A DNA stretch of 64,000 nucleotides. It comes from Polyangiaceae bacterium. GTDB lineage: Bacteria; Myxococcota_A; Polyangia; Polyangiales; Polyangiaceae. Below the pieces are notes generated by a model. That model saw only the letters and a program-made list of their open reading frames with translations. It searched no databases and had not been told where the DNA came from. Made by a program: the position numbers and the translations under genes. Within the stretch, counting starts at the first letter, position 1; each line of letters starts with the position of its first letter. The DNA lies in NCBI GenBank assembly GCA_015075635.1, contig JABTUA010000002.1:186001-250000 (forward strand), written 5' to 3'. Below are positions 28,207-36,054 of the stretch, piece after piece.

Positions 28207-28224
28207 CCCCAAGGGTTGTGCCAG
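28207..28224 (-). promoter_or_regulatory. Candidate sigma-54 promoter
   Basis: The minus strand reads CTGGCACAACCCTTGGGG, which matches the -24/-12 pattern TGGCAC-N5-TTGC except for GG in place of GC in the -12 element. It would start transcription about 50 bases before ATG 28143. Confidence 0.3.
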
Positions 28225-28259
28225 GACGGCGTGTGCCAAATGATCGGACCGCGCGTGCC

Positions 28260-29399
28260 TCAGCGCACCAGACCGAACCAGGCACCGCCGCAGGCGAGCG
28301 CGAACGCGAGCGGGGCCACCGCGAGCCCGAAGACTGCGGTCACCGGCGCCGCGAGGGACACGAGCAGCACGGCGGCGACGATGGCCACCCCGGCGCCCAT
28401 GGCCGGCTCCAGCACGCTGTGGGCGGAGCTCGCCCGCGCTACCAGGTAGCCGGCGAGCGGGAAACCGAACAGCGTCGCGGCGCCGAGCAGCACCAGCGGA
28501 CCGCTGGAGCGAACGTCGGCCTCGTCGGCGAGCGCGAAGTCGATGCCGATCACGTGCCCGACGTACACGGCGCCGCCCAGCGCCACGAGCACGACTCCCA
28601 ACGTGACCAGCGCGCCGATGGCGATCCAGTGCAGCATCAGCGGGCGATCGGGCCGCACCAGCGCACGCCGCATGGATCCGAGGGACGGCGGCTCGGGGAT
28701 GCTCGAGAGCAGTAGCGAGCTCTTCGAGTCGGGGGTTGGCGCGACGTCGCGCAGCGCGAGCCAGCCGAAGAGCGTCATCATCAGGAACATCGGGATCGCG
28801 AGCACCAGCACCCCTGGGCCGCGACCGAAGACGATGTGATCGTAGAGCCCGTGGAGCGCCACCGCGGCGAACCACGCGAGCACGAACCAGCGCCCGCGCG
28901 TGGCGCGTTGGGTTCCGAGCGCGTAGCCCCAGAGCCCGGCCAGGAACGGGTGCGCGGTCATCCCGACCAGGAGGCGCACGGCCAGGAGCATCGACGGCTG
29001 CTCGACCAGACCGATGCTGGTGATCTCGCCGGCAGCGAAGCCGGCTCCGGCGCAGGCCGCGTAGGTCAAGCCCAAGCGCGGCGAGCGCAGGGCCCGCATG
29101 CCGAACAGCGGCCAAATCACCAGGACCTTCAGCCCCTCCTCGAGGGGTGCGGCCAGGAGGAACGTCGCGAGCAAAGCTCCGGGCGTGCCGACCTTCGCCG
29201 CGTCGAACGACAGCTCGGCGAACCCCAGCACGGCGCGCTCCAGCCAGCCGGCGACGAGCCCCGCGACGACGGCCGCGGCGACGACGCTCACCGTCAGCCG
29301 GCGCGGCACGTGACTCAGGCGGTTGACGCGCCGCCAGATGCCGAAGGCGAGCGCCAGAGGCACGGCGCCGCACAAGACGATGAGCAGGATCCGCGGCAC
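28260..29399 (-). CDS. PrsW-family intramembrane protease-like protein
   Basis: The 379-residue polytopic protein has the three PrsW motifs: APLEEGLKVLVIWP (EExxK), GFAAGEITSIG and HGLYDH. At least eight hydrophobic helices are visible. PrsW cleaves anti-sigma factors in Bacillus; here the substrate is unknown and no anti-sigma gene is nearby. A GTG start at 29399 follows the end of the upstream barrel gene by 16 bases. Confidence 0.8.
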   Translation of the reverse strand: MPRILLIVLCGAVPLALAFGIWRRVNRLSHVPRRLTVSVVAAAVVAGLVAGWLERAVLGFAELSFDAAKVGTPGALLATFLLAAPLEEGLKVLVIWPLFGMRALRSPRLGLTYAACAGAGFAAGEITSIGLVEQPSMLLAVRLLVGMTAHPFLAGLWGYALGTQRATRGRWFVLAWFAAVALHGLYDHIVFGRGPGVLVLAIPMFLMMTLFGWLALRDVAPTPDSKSSLLLSSIPEPPSLGSMRRALVRPDRPLMLHWIAIGALVTLGVVLVALGGAVYVGHVIGIDFALADEADVRSSGPLVLLGAATLFGFPLAGYLVARASSAHSVLEPAMGAGVAIVAAVLLVSLAAPVTAVFGLAVAPLAFALACGGAWFGLVR

Positions 29400-29415
29400 G
29401 CCCGCGCCGCCTCGC

Positions 29416-30240
29416 CTAGAAGTGGAGCCCTGCGACGCCGGTCAGCGAGACGCCCGCGCCGATGCTGGAGCCGTCGGCCTTGTAGACCTCTTGTTGATCG
29501 GGCGTTCCCCCCTGCAAGCGCGAGGGGTCGACCCCGGGCCGGGTGAGCACGAGCATCTCGCCGGTCAAGTTGGCGCCGATCGAGACCGTGTCCGACAAGT
29601 AGATGTCCAGGCCGAACCCGCCGCGGATGTTGTAGCCCTTGATGTCCACGTCGTCGGAGCGCAGGCTGCCGCCCAGGTTGCCGCTGTCGAAGGAGCCCAT
29701 CGACGCATAGCCCCCGCCGAAGGTGAAGTAGGGCTCGATGGCTCCGAGCGGGATGTGGATGCCCAGCTCGGCGTTCAGCGTCCAGATGTCCCACTCGGTG
29801 AACTGCCCCAGCCGAAAGCGCGCGCCGAGCGTGATGAACACCAGCCGCACGCCCAGGCCCGCGCCGTACAGCAGACCGGTCTGGCTGGTCTTGACCGTGC
29901 CTGCATCCACGAGGTTGTTCGCCTTGAAGGTTTGTAGGCCGAGGTGCTCGCCGCCCACCTCCGCGTTCAGCCAGAAGAACTCCAGCCCTCGGCCCGAGTC
30001 CTCCTTGTCCGCCTTGGCCAGCTCTTGCTCCGTCCCGGCGTACGCAGCGTTGGGGTCCCCGGGGTTCGAGCTCGGCGGCGCGAGGCCCCCAGCGTTCATG
30101 CCGTTGTTCGGCGGCTGGCTCGGTGGTGGCGCACCCCAGCTCTGCTGCGGGGGCTGCGTCGGCTGACCCCAGGCCTGCGCGGACGCCACCGCGGGGACGG
30201 TGAGAACGGCGAGGGTGGCGACCCGAGCGAGCGCTTTCAT
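29416..30240 (-). CDS. Outer-membrane beta-barrel-like protein
   Basis: The 274-residue protein has a signal peptide (cleavage near VASAQA), a Gln/Pro-rich mature start and then alternating amphipathic strands. A terminal strand ends in an aromatic residue (GVAGLHF), as expected for barrels inserted by Bam. No specific family is recognised. ATG 30240 fits the signal and a TAGGCT box eight bases upstream. Confidence 0.7.
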   Translation of the reverse strand: MKALARVATLAVLTVPAVASAQAWGQPTQPPQQSWGAPPPSQPPNNGMNAGGLAPPSSNPGDPNAAYAGTEQELAKADKEDSGRGLEFFWLNAEVGGEHLGLQTFKANNLVDAGTVKTSQTGLLYGAGLGVRLVFITLGARFRLGQFTEWDIWTLNAELGIHIPLGAIEPYFTFGGGYASMGSFDSGNLGGSLRSDDVDIKGYNIRGGFGLDIYLSDTVSIGANLTGEMLVLTRPGVDPSRLQGGTPDQQEVYKADGSSIGAGVSLTGVAGLHF

Positions 30241-30248
30241 CGCACGAG

Positions 30249-30254
30249 AGCCTA
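30249..30254 (-). promoter_or_regulatory. -10 element of the barrel-protein gene
   Basis: TAGGCT followed by CTCGTGCG lies eight bases before ATG 30240. Confidence 0.45.
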
Positions 30255-30265
30255 CCTGCATCGGG

Positions 30266-31141
30266 TCATTCGCGCCAGCGGACGACGCGCGCCGGCAGCG
30301 ACCGCTCGCCGATCTCGGCGCAGAGCGTCTCGAGCGCCGCTCGTTCCGCGCCCAGCCACGCGAGGTCGTCCAGGCGCTCGTCGAGCGGGGCATCGCGACG
30401 CAGCGTGGCCAGCTGCTTGTACAGACGCGCATCGCTCGCGTGCGCCTGGAGCTCGCGCGCCAGCGCGTCCGCTCCTCGCACCTTCACGTCCCACCGGGAG
30501 CAGTCCAACGGAATGGCCTCGAGGCTTCCATACCGCGCGAGGAGCGCGGCAGCCGAACGCGCGCCCCAGCGCGGAACGCCCGGAATGCCGTCCGCAGCGT
30601 CGCCCACCAGCGCGAGGTAGTCGGCGATTGCGCTCGGAGGCACGCCGAAGCGCTCGCGCACGCCGTCCTCGTCGAGCAGGCGACGCCTCGCCCGGTCGAA
30701 GCACACGACGCGCGTCCCCGCAACACACTGCGCCAGATCCTTGTCCGGCGAGCAGAGCACGACCTGCTCGACGCGCGCGTCGGCGCCGTACAGCACCGCA
30801 CCGGTCGCGAGCGCGTCGTCGGCCTCGAGCTCCGTCATCGGCCACACCACGATGCCCAGCGCAGCGGCTGCGCGCTCCACCAGCGGGAACTGTGCCAAGA
30901 GCTCGGGCTCGATCCCGTCGCCGGTCTTGTATCCCGCGAAGAGGTCGTTGCGGAACGACTCGATCACGTGGTCGAAGGCGCAGGCGACGTGGGTGACGCG
31001 TTCGTCGCGCAGGAAGGCGTGGATGCTGGACAGGAACCCGCGTGTGGCGCCGACCTCGCGGCCGCCGGCATCACGCGCGCTCGGCGTGCCGAACCAGGCC
31101 CGGAACAGCTCGTAAGTGCCGTCGATGAGGTGAACCTTCAC
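30266..31141 (-). CDS. 5'-3' exonuclease (PolA N-terminal / FEN type)
   Basis: The 291-residue protein matches stand-alone 5' nuclease domains. It has HLIDGTYELFRAWFG at the start, VACAFDH, YKTGDGIEPEL, the acidic metal cluster ELEADDALATGA and SPDKDLAQCV, and a helix-hairpin-helix region VGDAADGIPGVPRWG. It should remove 5' flaps or RNA primers. The GTG start at 31141 follows a TAAGAT box by nine bases. Confidence 0.88.
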   Translation of the reverse strand: MKVHLIDGTYELFRAWFGTPSARDAGGREVGATRGFLSSIHAFLRDERVTHVACAFDHVIESFRNDLFAGYKTGDGIEPELLAQFPLVERAAAALGIVVWPMTELEADDALATGAVLYGADARVEQVVLCSPDKDLAQCVAGTRVVCFDRARRRLLDEDGVRERFGVPPSAIADYLALVGDAADGIPGVPRWGARSAAALLARYGSLEAIPLDCSRWDVKVRGADALARELQAHASDARLYKQLATLRRDAPLDERLDDLAWLGAERAALETLCAEIGERSLPARVVRWRE

Positions 31142-31150
31142 AGCCGGCCC

Positions 31151-31156
31151 ATCTTA
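31151..31156 (-). promoter_or_regulatory. -10 element of the exonuclease gene
   Basis: TAAGAT on the minus strand ends nine bases before GTG 31141. Confidence 0.5.
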
Positions 31157-31245
31157 CGTACGGAAACCCCGATCAGGCGATCAGCCTTGCGCCCTCGGCG
31201 GGGGCGGAGGAACATCGCGGCCACTTCGAAGACGAGGCCATCACC

Positions 31246-31845
31246 ATGACCAACGTCCGCCGTACCGCACTGAATCTCGGCTTGCTGGGCGCGCTGCTCG
31301 TGACGAGCTGCACTCTGCTCACCGACGTCGATCGCGACAAGATTGAAGAAGGGACCGGCGGTTCGTCGGGCAGCGGCGGCAGCGGCGGCAGCTCCGGGGG
31401 TGCGGGCGGCACGGGTGGGAGCAGCGGCGGAACCGGCGGAACCGGCGGCAGCTCCGGCAGCGGCGGCAGCTCCGGCAGCGGCGGCAGCTCCGGCAGCGGC
31501 GGCAGCTCCGGCAGCGGCGGCAGCTCCGGCAGCGGCGGCGTGGCCGGCAGCGATGGCGGTGGAACCGGAGGCGTCGCGGGGAGTGACGGCGGGACCGATG
31601 CCTCTACCGGCGGAACCGGCGGCTCTACCGGCGGAACCGGCGGCTCTACCGGCGGAACCGGCGGCTCTACCGGCGGAACCGGCGGCTCTACCGGCGGAAC
31701 CGGCGGAAGCGACGCCGGGGCAGACGCTCCAGACGACGTCAGCCAGGATGGGTCGGGCGGCGCGGACGCGGGCAGCGACGCGCCCGAGGACGTGAGCAGC
31801 GACGGCGCCGCCGACGGCAGCGACGACGCCGGCGACGGCGACTGA
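31246..31845 (+). CDS. Gly/Ser-repeat lipoprotein, TDVDR paralogue 1
   Basis: The 199-residue lipoprotein has lipobox VTSC at residues 19-22, directly followed by TLLTDVDRDKI, and then almost only Gly, Ser and Thr. Five GGSSGS and four GGSTGGT DNA-level repeats are present. The acidic tail ends in DDAGDGD. There is no folded domain. It may be a flexible surface tether or may represent the linker of a protein that lost its domain. The next gene has the same design. Confidence 0.7.
   Translation: MTNVRRTALNLGLLGALLVTSCTLLTDVDRDKIEEGTGGSSGSGGSGGSSGGAGGTGGSSGGTGGTGGSSGSGGSSGSGGSSGSGGSSGSGGSSGSGGVAGSDGGGTGGVAGSDGGTDASTGGTGGSTGGTGGSTGGTGGSTGGTGGSTGGTGGSDAGADAPDDVSQDGSGGADAGSDAPEDVSSDGAADGSDDAGDGD
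31444..31701. repeat. Tandem repeats in lipoprotein 1 (18-bp x5 and 21-bp x4)
   Basis: Five exact copies of GGCGGCAGCTCCGGCAGC run from 31444 to 31533. Four copies of the 21-base GGSTGGT-coding unit, plus a partial one, lie at about 31600-31701. Confidence 0.85.
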
Positions 31846-31879
31846 GCTTCACGCTCGCCCTGGGCTCGCCGGGCTGTGA

Positions 31880-31885
31880 TAGAAC
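31880..31885 (+). promoter_or_regulatory. -10 element of lipoprotein 2
   Basis: TAGAAC (or the overlapping GATAGA) ends seven bases before ATG 31893. Confidence 0.4.
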
Positions 31886-31892
31886 CCTGCCC

Positions 31893-32411
31893 ATGGCTGG
31901 CTTGCGTCGTTATTTCCTCCTTGCCGGCGCCGCGACGGCGCTGATTGGCTGTGCGCTCATCACGGACGTGGATCGCAGCAAGATCGACGCGTCCGGTGGC
32001 GCGGCGGGCGCGGCGGGCAGCGGCGGCTCCACCGGCGGCAGCGGCGGCTCCACCGGCGGCAGCGGCGGCTCCACCGGCGGCAGCGGCGGCTCCACCGGTG
32101 GGACTGCGGGCAGCGACGGCGGCGGCGGCACCGCGGGTAGCGACGGCGGCGGCGGCACCGCGGGCAGCGACGGCGGCGGCGGCACCGCGGGCAGCGACGG
32201 TGGCGGCGGTACCGGCGGCTCCACCGGCGGGACGGGTGGAACCGGTGGCTCCACGGGTGGAACCGGTGGCTCCACGGGCGGAACCGGTGGCTCCACGGGC
32301 GGAACCGGGGGCTCCACGGGTGGAACCGGTGGCTCCACGGGCGGAACCGGTGGCTCCACGGGCGGCGCGGCAGGCACCGACGGCGGCTCTAGCGACGCCA
32401 GCAGCGATTGA
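31893..32411 (+). CDS. Gly/Ser-repeat lipoprotein, TDVDR paralogue 2
   Basis: The 172-residue lipoprotein has lipobox LIGC at residues 17-20 followed by ALITDVDRSKI, the same membrane-proximal motif as the gene before it. The remainder is GGSTGGS, AGSDGGG and GGSTGGT repeats. The shared TDVDR motif shows the pair arose by duplication or belongs to one signal-module family. No functional domain is seen. Confidence 0.7.
   Translation: MAGLRRYFLLAGAATALIGCALITDVDRSKIDASGGAAGAAGSGGSTGGSGGSTGGSGGSTGGSGGSTGGTAGSDGGGGTAGSDGGGGTAGSDGGGGTAGSDGGGGTGGSTGGTGGTGGSTGGTGGSTGGTGGSTGGTGGSTGGTGGSTGGTGGSTGGAAGTDGGSSDASSD
32022..32370. repeat. Nested tandem repeats in lipoprotein 2
   Basis: Near-exact 21-base GGSTGGS units begin at 32022. 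Shorter GCGGGCAGCGACGGCGGCGGC-like units follow, then 21-base GGSTGGT units to about 32370. Copies differ by single silent bases. Confidence 0.8.
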
Positions 32412-32426
32412 GCGCGGGGCGAGAGC

Positions 32427-32972
32427 TCACTTCTCGCGCAGCTTGAGCTTCACCTTGAGCTTCACTTCGGGGTCGACGCACACGCCCAGGTAGCACGGCA
32501 CCTCCACGTCATGGTCGCGAATGTCCACGGTGGCGAGCGCCTGCACGTGATAGTCGCTGCCCGTCCGCAGCGCCTTGTACTGGAACTTGAGCGGCTTGGT
32601 CACGCCGTGCAGCGTGAAGCTTCCGGTCGCGCTGGCCCGCACGGTCTTGTCGTTCTCCGGAAACTTGAGCTTGCTGCGGTCGATCTCCAAGGTCGCCGAG
32701 GGATACTTGCCGACCTCCAGGTACTTCTTGAGGTGCTTGTCGCGGAGCCCGATGCCCGTCTTGAGGTTCGTGACCGGCACCTCGAGGGTGACCTTGCCGT
32801 TCTTCTCCTTGGCTTTCAGCTCGGAGGCTTCGCCGTTGATCTTCATGCCCGCGGGACCAACGGCCAGGAAGCGTACCTCGACGTCGCCCGCATCCTCGAG
32901 CGCCGCCGAAGCGGCGAGGGAGACGCTGATGGCGGCGAGTCCAGACAGCGCGCTTCGAACCAGTCTCTGCAT
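32427..32972 (-). CDS. YceI-like secreted lipid-binding protein
   Basis: The 181-residue protein has a signal peptide ending SAALE and a YceI-type lipocalin-like fold: VEVRFLAVGPAGMKINGEAS, VPVTNLKTGIGLRDKHLKKYLEVGKYPSATLEI and GSFTLHGVTKPLKFQY. YceI proteins bind isoprenoid-like lipids in the periplasm. ATG 32972 begins the signal; the upstream in-frame ATG is not needed. Confidence 0.85.
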   Translation of the reverse strand: MQRLVRSALSGLAAISVSLAASAALEDAGDVEVRFLAVGPAGMKINGEASELKAKEKNGKVTLEVPVTNLKTGIGLRDKHLKKYLEVGKYPSATLEIDRSKLKFPENDKTVRASATGSFTLHGVTKPLKFQYKALRTGSDYHVQALATVDIRDHDVEVPCYLGVCVDPEVKLKVKLKLREK

Positions 32973-33079
32973 GGGTGCTCCAGTGTGGGATGGACGGGCG
33001 GGGAGTGTCCCCAATTCAAGCAGTAGTGTAACTCAGTCGGCAGCCCGCCGTTACCTGGTTGGTACGGACGGGTTCGCCG

Positions 33080-33721
33080 TCATTTCCCCCGGGCCGCCAC
33101 CCGGACGTACCGCAGCACTCGACGCGGTGCGCCGGTCAGGGGCAGCTCATAGCTTTCGTCCCGGTCGATCTGCCAGCCGGCGAGGGCTGGGGCCTCGCTG
33201 CGGGCGACCAGTAGCCAGACGGCGCTGCGGGCGACGCGCGCGCCCTCGGAGAGCCACTCGGCGGGCTCGAGCGTAGCCCGGGAGATGGCCACGTCGAAGC
33301 TCGAGCCAGCGAGGGCCTCGGAGCGATCGCGACGCACGCTGACCCGCCCTAGGCCCAGCGCGCCGACCACCGTGCGGAGAAACGCCACTCGCTTGGCCTT
33401 GGGCTCGACCAGCGTGAAGACCGCGTGTGTGAACAGCGCGAGGGGAACTCCGGGCGCTCCCGCGCCGCTGCCGACGTCCACCCAGGTCTCGTCCGCCGGC
33501 GGGTGCAGGCGTGCCACCACGGCAGCGTCGGCGACGAACAGATCCACCAGCTCGTCTGGATCGCGCGCCGCCGTGAGGTCGACCTTGTCGTTCCACTCCA
33601 CGACTCGGTCCAGGAGCTCGGCGAGCGCCGGCAGCGCGCTGGGGTCGCATTGATAGCCCACAGTCCCGAGGCAGCGCTCGAGGCGCGGATGCCAGCCCGC
33701 TCCGAGTCGCCCGAGCGCCAT
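33080..33721 (-). CDS. rsmG: 16S rRNA (guanine-N7) methyltransferase RsmG
   Basis: The 213-residue product has the GidB/RsmG pattern: LLDRVVEWNDKVDLTAARDPDELVDLFVAD and the SAM-binding VDVGSGAGAPGVPLAL, with VEPKAKRVAFLR and ISRATLEPAEW. It methylates G527 in the 530 loop of 16S rRNA. ATG 33721 is preferred because a TACACG box lies nine bases upstream; ATG 33751 would add ten residues. It is not next to gidA or parAB, unlike many genomes. Confidence 0.85.
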   Translation of the reverse strand: MALGRLGAGWHPRLERCLGTVGYQCDPSALPALAELLDRVVEWNDKVDLTAARDPDELVDLFVADAAVVARLHPPADETWVDVGSGAGAPGVPLALFTHAVFTLVEPKAKRVAFLRTVVGALGLGRVSVRRDRSEALAGSSFDVAISRATLEPAEWLSEGARVARSAVWLLVARSEAPALAGWQIDRDESYELPLTGAPRRVLRYVRVAARGK

Positions 33722-33730
33722 CGCGCCCAA

Positions 33731-33736
33731 CGTGTA
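33731..33736 (-). promoter_or_regulatory. -10 element of rsmG
   Basis: TACACG on the minus strand ends nine bases before ATG 33721. If the longer start at 33751 is used, this hexamer is inside the coding region. Confidence 0.35.
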
Positions 33737-33771
33737 CCGCACCCTGGACATTTGCTACACCCTCGAAACGC

Positions 33772-34842
33772 ATGCCCACCCTCCCCCCAGCGGCCGCCCG
33801 CGATCCGGCGCCGTCTCTCGACGCTCTCGAACGCCTGGTGCGGACGTTGACGGGGCGCGAGGAGCCGCTCTGCCTGGAAGCCATGGAGGGCGGCGCGTCC
33901 ACTCGCCGCTTCTTCCGCGTCGACCTGGGCAGAGGAGGCTCCGCTGTCGCGATGTACGTCCCAGACGCGAGGCGCTCGGACGAGGTCGCCAAGGCCGACG
34001 ACGCCGAACGGCGCTGGCCGTTCCTGGAGGTGCGGGAGCTCTTGGCCAGTCGAGACGTCCGCGTCCCCGCCGTGCTGGGTGAGGCCTGCGAGGCCGGCTT
34101 CGTGCTCGTCGAGGATCTGGGGGACGACACCCTCGCGCGCTACCTCGAGAAGCACCCGGAGTCGCGCGAGCGCCTGTACCAGACCGCCGTCGCCGATCTG
34201 GCGCGTGCCCAGCGGCGCCTGCACCCGCTGCCGCCCGGCTCGGTCATTGCCTCGCGGGCGTTCGACGAAGACCTGCTCCGCTGGGAGGTCGACCACTTCC
34301 GCGAATGGGCGCTCGAGGCCCGGGGGATCGCGCTTTCCGCCGAGGACCAGGCCACCTTCGCGGAGGCTGCCGACGCCCTCGCCAAGACCATCGCGGGCTG
34401 GCCCAAGGGCTTCGTCCACCGCGACTACCAGAGCCGGAACCTGATGGTTCACGAACGGCCAGGTGCGGAGCCGGAGCTGGTCTGGATCGACTTTCAGGAC
34501 GCCCTGCTCGGGCCCCGTGTCTACGATCTGGTCGCGCTCTTGAACGACAGCTACCAGAGCTTCGACCGCGCCTTCGTCGAGGCGCGCCTCGACGAATACG
34601 CCGTGCACCACGAGCTCGACCAGGCCGGTCGCGCGGCCGTCGGCCGGGAGTTCGACACCGTCACCGTGCAGCGCAAGCTGAAGGACGCGGGGCGCTTCGT
34701 CTTCATCGATCGCGTGCGCCAGAACCCCAGCTTCCTCGCCTTCGTCGAGCCCACGATCGAGAAGGTGTTCGGCGCGCTGGAACGCCTGGCAGGAGATCCC
34801 ACGCTCGACCGTCTGCACGCCTTGCTCCGACGCGTGCTCTGA
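33772..34842 (+). CDS. AmgK-like sugar kinase (aminoglycoside phosphotransferase fold)
   Basis: The 356-residue kinase has MEGGASTRRFFRVDL for nucleotide binding, the Brenner-type catalytic FVHRDYQSRNLMV and the metal motif WIDFQDALLGPRVYDL. This combination is typical of AmgK, which phosphorylates N-acetylmuramate or N-acetylglucosamine in a cell-wall recycling route. Its usual partner MurU is not in the window. It ends three bases from the convergent hypothetical gene. Confidence 0.82.
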   Translation: MPTLPPAAARDPAPSLDALERLVRTLTGREEPLCLEAMEGGASTRRFFRVDLGRGGSAVAMYVPDARRSDEVAKADDAERRWPFLEVRELLASRDVRVPAVLGEACEAGFVLVEDLGDDTLARYLEKHPESRERLYQTAVADLARAQRRLHPLPPGSVIASRAFDEDLLRWEVDHFREWALEARGIALSAEDQATFAEAADALAKTIAGWPKGFVHRDYQSRNLMVHERPGAEPELVWIDFQDALLGPRVYDLVALLNDSYQSFDRAFVEARLDEYAVHHELDQAGRAAVGREFDTVTVQRKLKDAGRFVFIDRVRQNPSFLAFVEPTIEKVFGALERLAGDPTLDRLHALLRRVL

Positions 34843-34845
34843 ACC

Positions 34846-36006
34846 TCAGCGAAGGCCTGGCGGCGGTGGCGAGTCGGGCCAGACCCCGACCCACTCGTCC
34901 GTGAGGTCGGTGTCGCAGAATAGTATCCAGCTGCGGCGGCCGACGCCGGCGGAGCGAGCCACCTCGCGGGCCAACGCGAGCGCCTCGGGCTCGGGCGCGA
35001 GCGCCAGGTCCACGTAGGCGTAGCGCAACCCGAGCCCGTTACCGACGACGGCGCCGAGCCGGCGCGGGGACAGCGCGAGGGTGAGCTCGTCCTCGAGCTT
35101 GGCCCGGTCGGCGACGCGCCGCTCGAACGACGCTCCCTTGGCGTCGATCTTCAGGTAGGCGATGCGCGCCCCGCCGCGCACGAAACGCTTCGAAGCGAAC
35201 GAAGACCCCTCCAAGAAACACTTCAGCATCTCCGGCAGGGCGCTGCTCGCCAGCGCCACGTCGTCCTGCGCGGCATACTCGGCCGCGGCCTCGGGCTCGG
35301 CCTCGAACAGCACCCAGCCCTCGCGCGGGGTGCCGAACCGCGTGACGTCGGGGAGCTCCTGAGCGAGGTTCTCGACCGCGAGCGCCACCGTCTGCGGCAG
35401 CTCCGAGAGGGGAAAGTTCGCCGCAGCGTCGCGCTGCACCACTCGCAACGGTCCGCCCCGCGGCAGCGGTTCCGCGTCGATGCGCCCCACCCAGTCGTCG
35501 AGCACGCGCTCGCCGAGCAGCACCTCGGCAGCACGCTCCGCCGCCAGGCCCGCTCTGTCGTCGTTGTTGCCGCCGAACCCCGCGCCGTAGAGCACGAGCT
35601 CGAGCAGGTGACCGCGGGCGAACCCGGCGCGCGCCCGGGCGTCGGCGAGCTCGAACCCGAGCTCGCGCCGGACCGTCTCGAGCATCTCCGCGAAGCTCCG
35701 GGCGGGCCGGTGAGTCGTGAAGCGGACGCCGTCCAGGCTGCCCGCTCGCTCCACGACCAGACTGGCGAGCGGTCTGAGGCGGCGCTCCTCGTGCGGCGTG
35801 ATCACCACCAGACGCCCCGACCCGTGGTCGTCCAGGACCTCCGCGTCGAGGGCCGGGTGGATGCGCCCGAGCAGGGTTCGGACTCGCTCCGCGTCCGCTC
35901 GGGTGCTCGCCGACCGCAGCTCGTCGAGGACGGAGTCCAGGTGCGAGAGGAACGCCTCGCGTTCGCGAGCATCGCCGCCGTTCTCACACGGATGGAGGAA
36001 GCGCAT
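34846..36006 (-). CDS. Hypothetical protein, 386 residues
   Basis: No signal peptide or membrane segment is seen, so it should be cytoplasmic. The sequence is regular and rich in Arg, Glu and Ala. It includes LVVITPHEERRLRPLASLVVER, YGAGFGGNNDDRAG and a C-terminal WILFCDTDLTDEWVGVWPD. I do not recognise the family. The clean frame and codon bias support a real gene. It precedes the M49-like gene in the opposite-reading order with a 48-base gap. Confidence 0.7.
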   Translation of the reverse strand: MRFLHPCENGGDAREREAFLSHLDSVLDELRSASTRADAERVRTLLGRIHPALDAEVLDDHGSGRLVVITPHEERRLRPLASLVVERAGSLDGVRFTTHRPARSFAEMLETVRRELGFELADARARAGFARGHLLELVLYGAGFGGNNDDRAGLAAERAAEVLLGERVLDDWVGRIDAEPLPRGGPLRVVQRDAAANFPLSELPQTVALAVENLAQELPDVTRFGTPREGWVLFEAEPEAAAEYAAQDDVALASSALPEMLKCFLEGSSFASKRFVRGGARIAYLKIDAKGASFERRVADRAKLEDELTLALSPRRLGAVVGNGLGLRYAYVDLALAPEPEALALAREVARSAGVGRRSWILFCDTDLTDEWVGVWPDSPPPPGLR

Positions 36007-36054
36007 CGCGACCGTGCCATGTCCGCGCCCGCGTGGCGCGTCAAGCCTCGGGGC

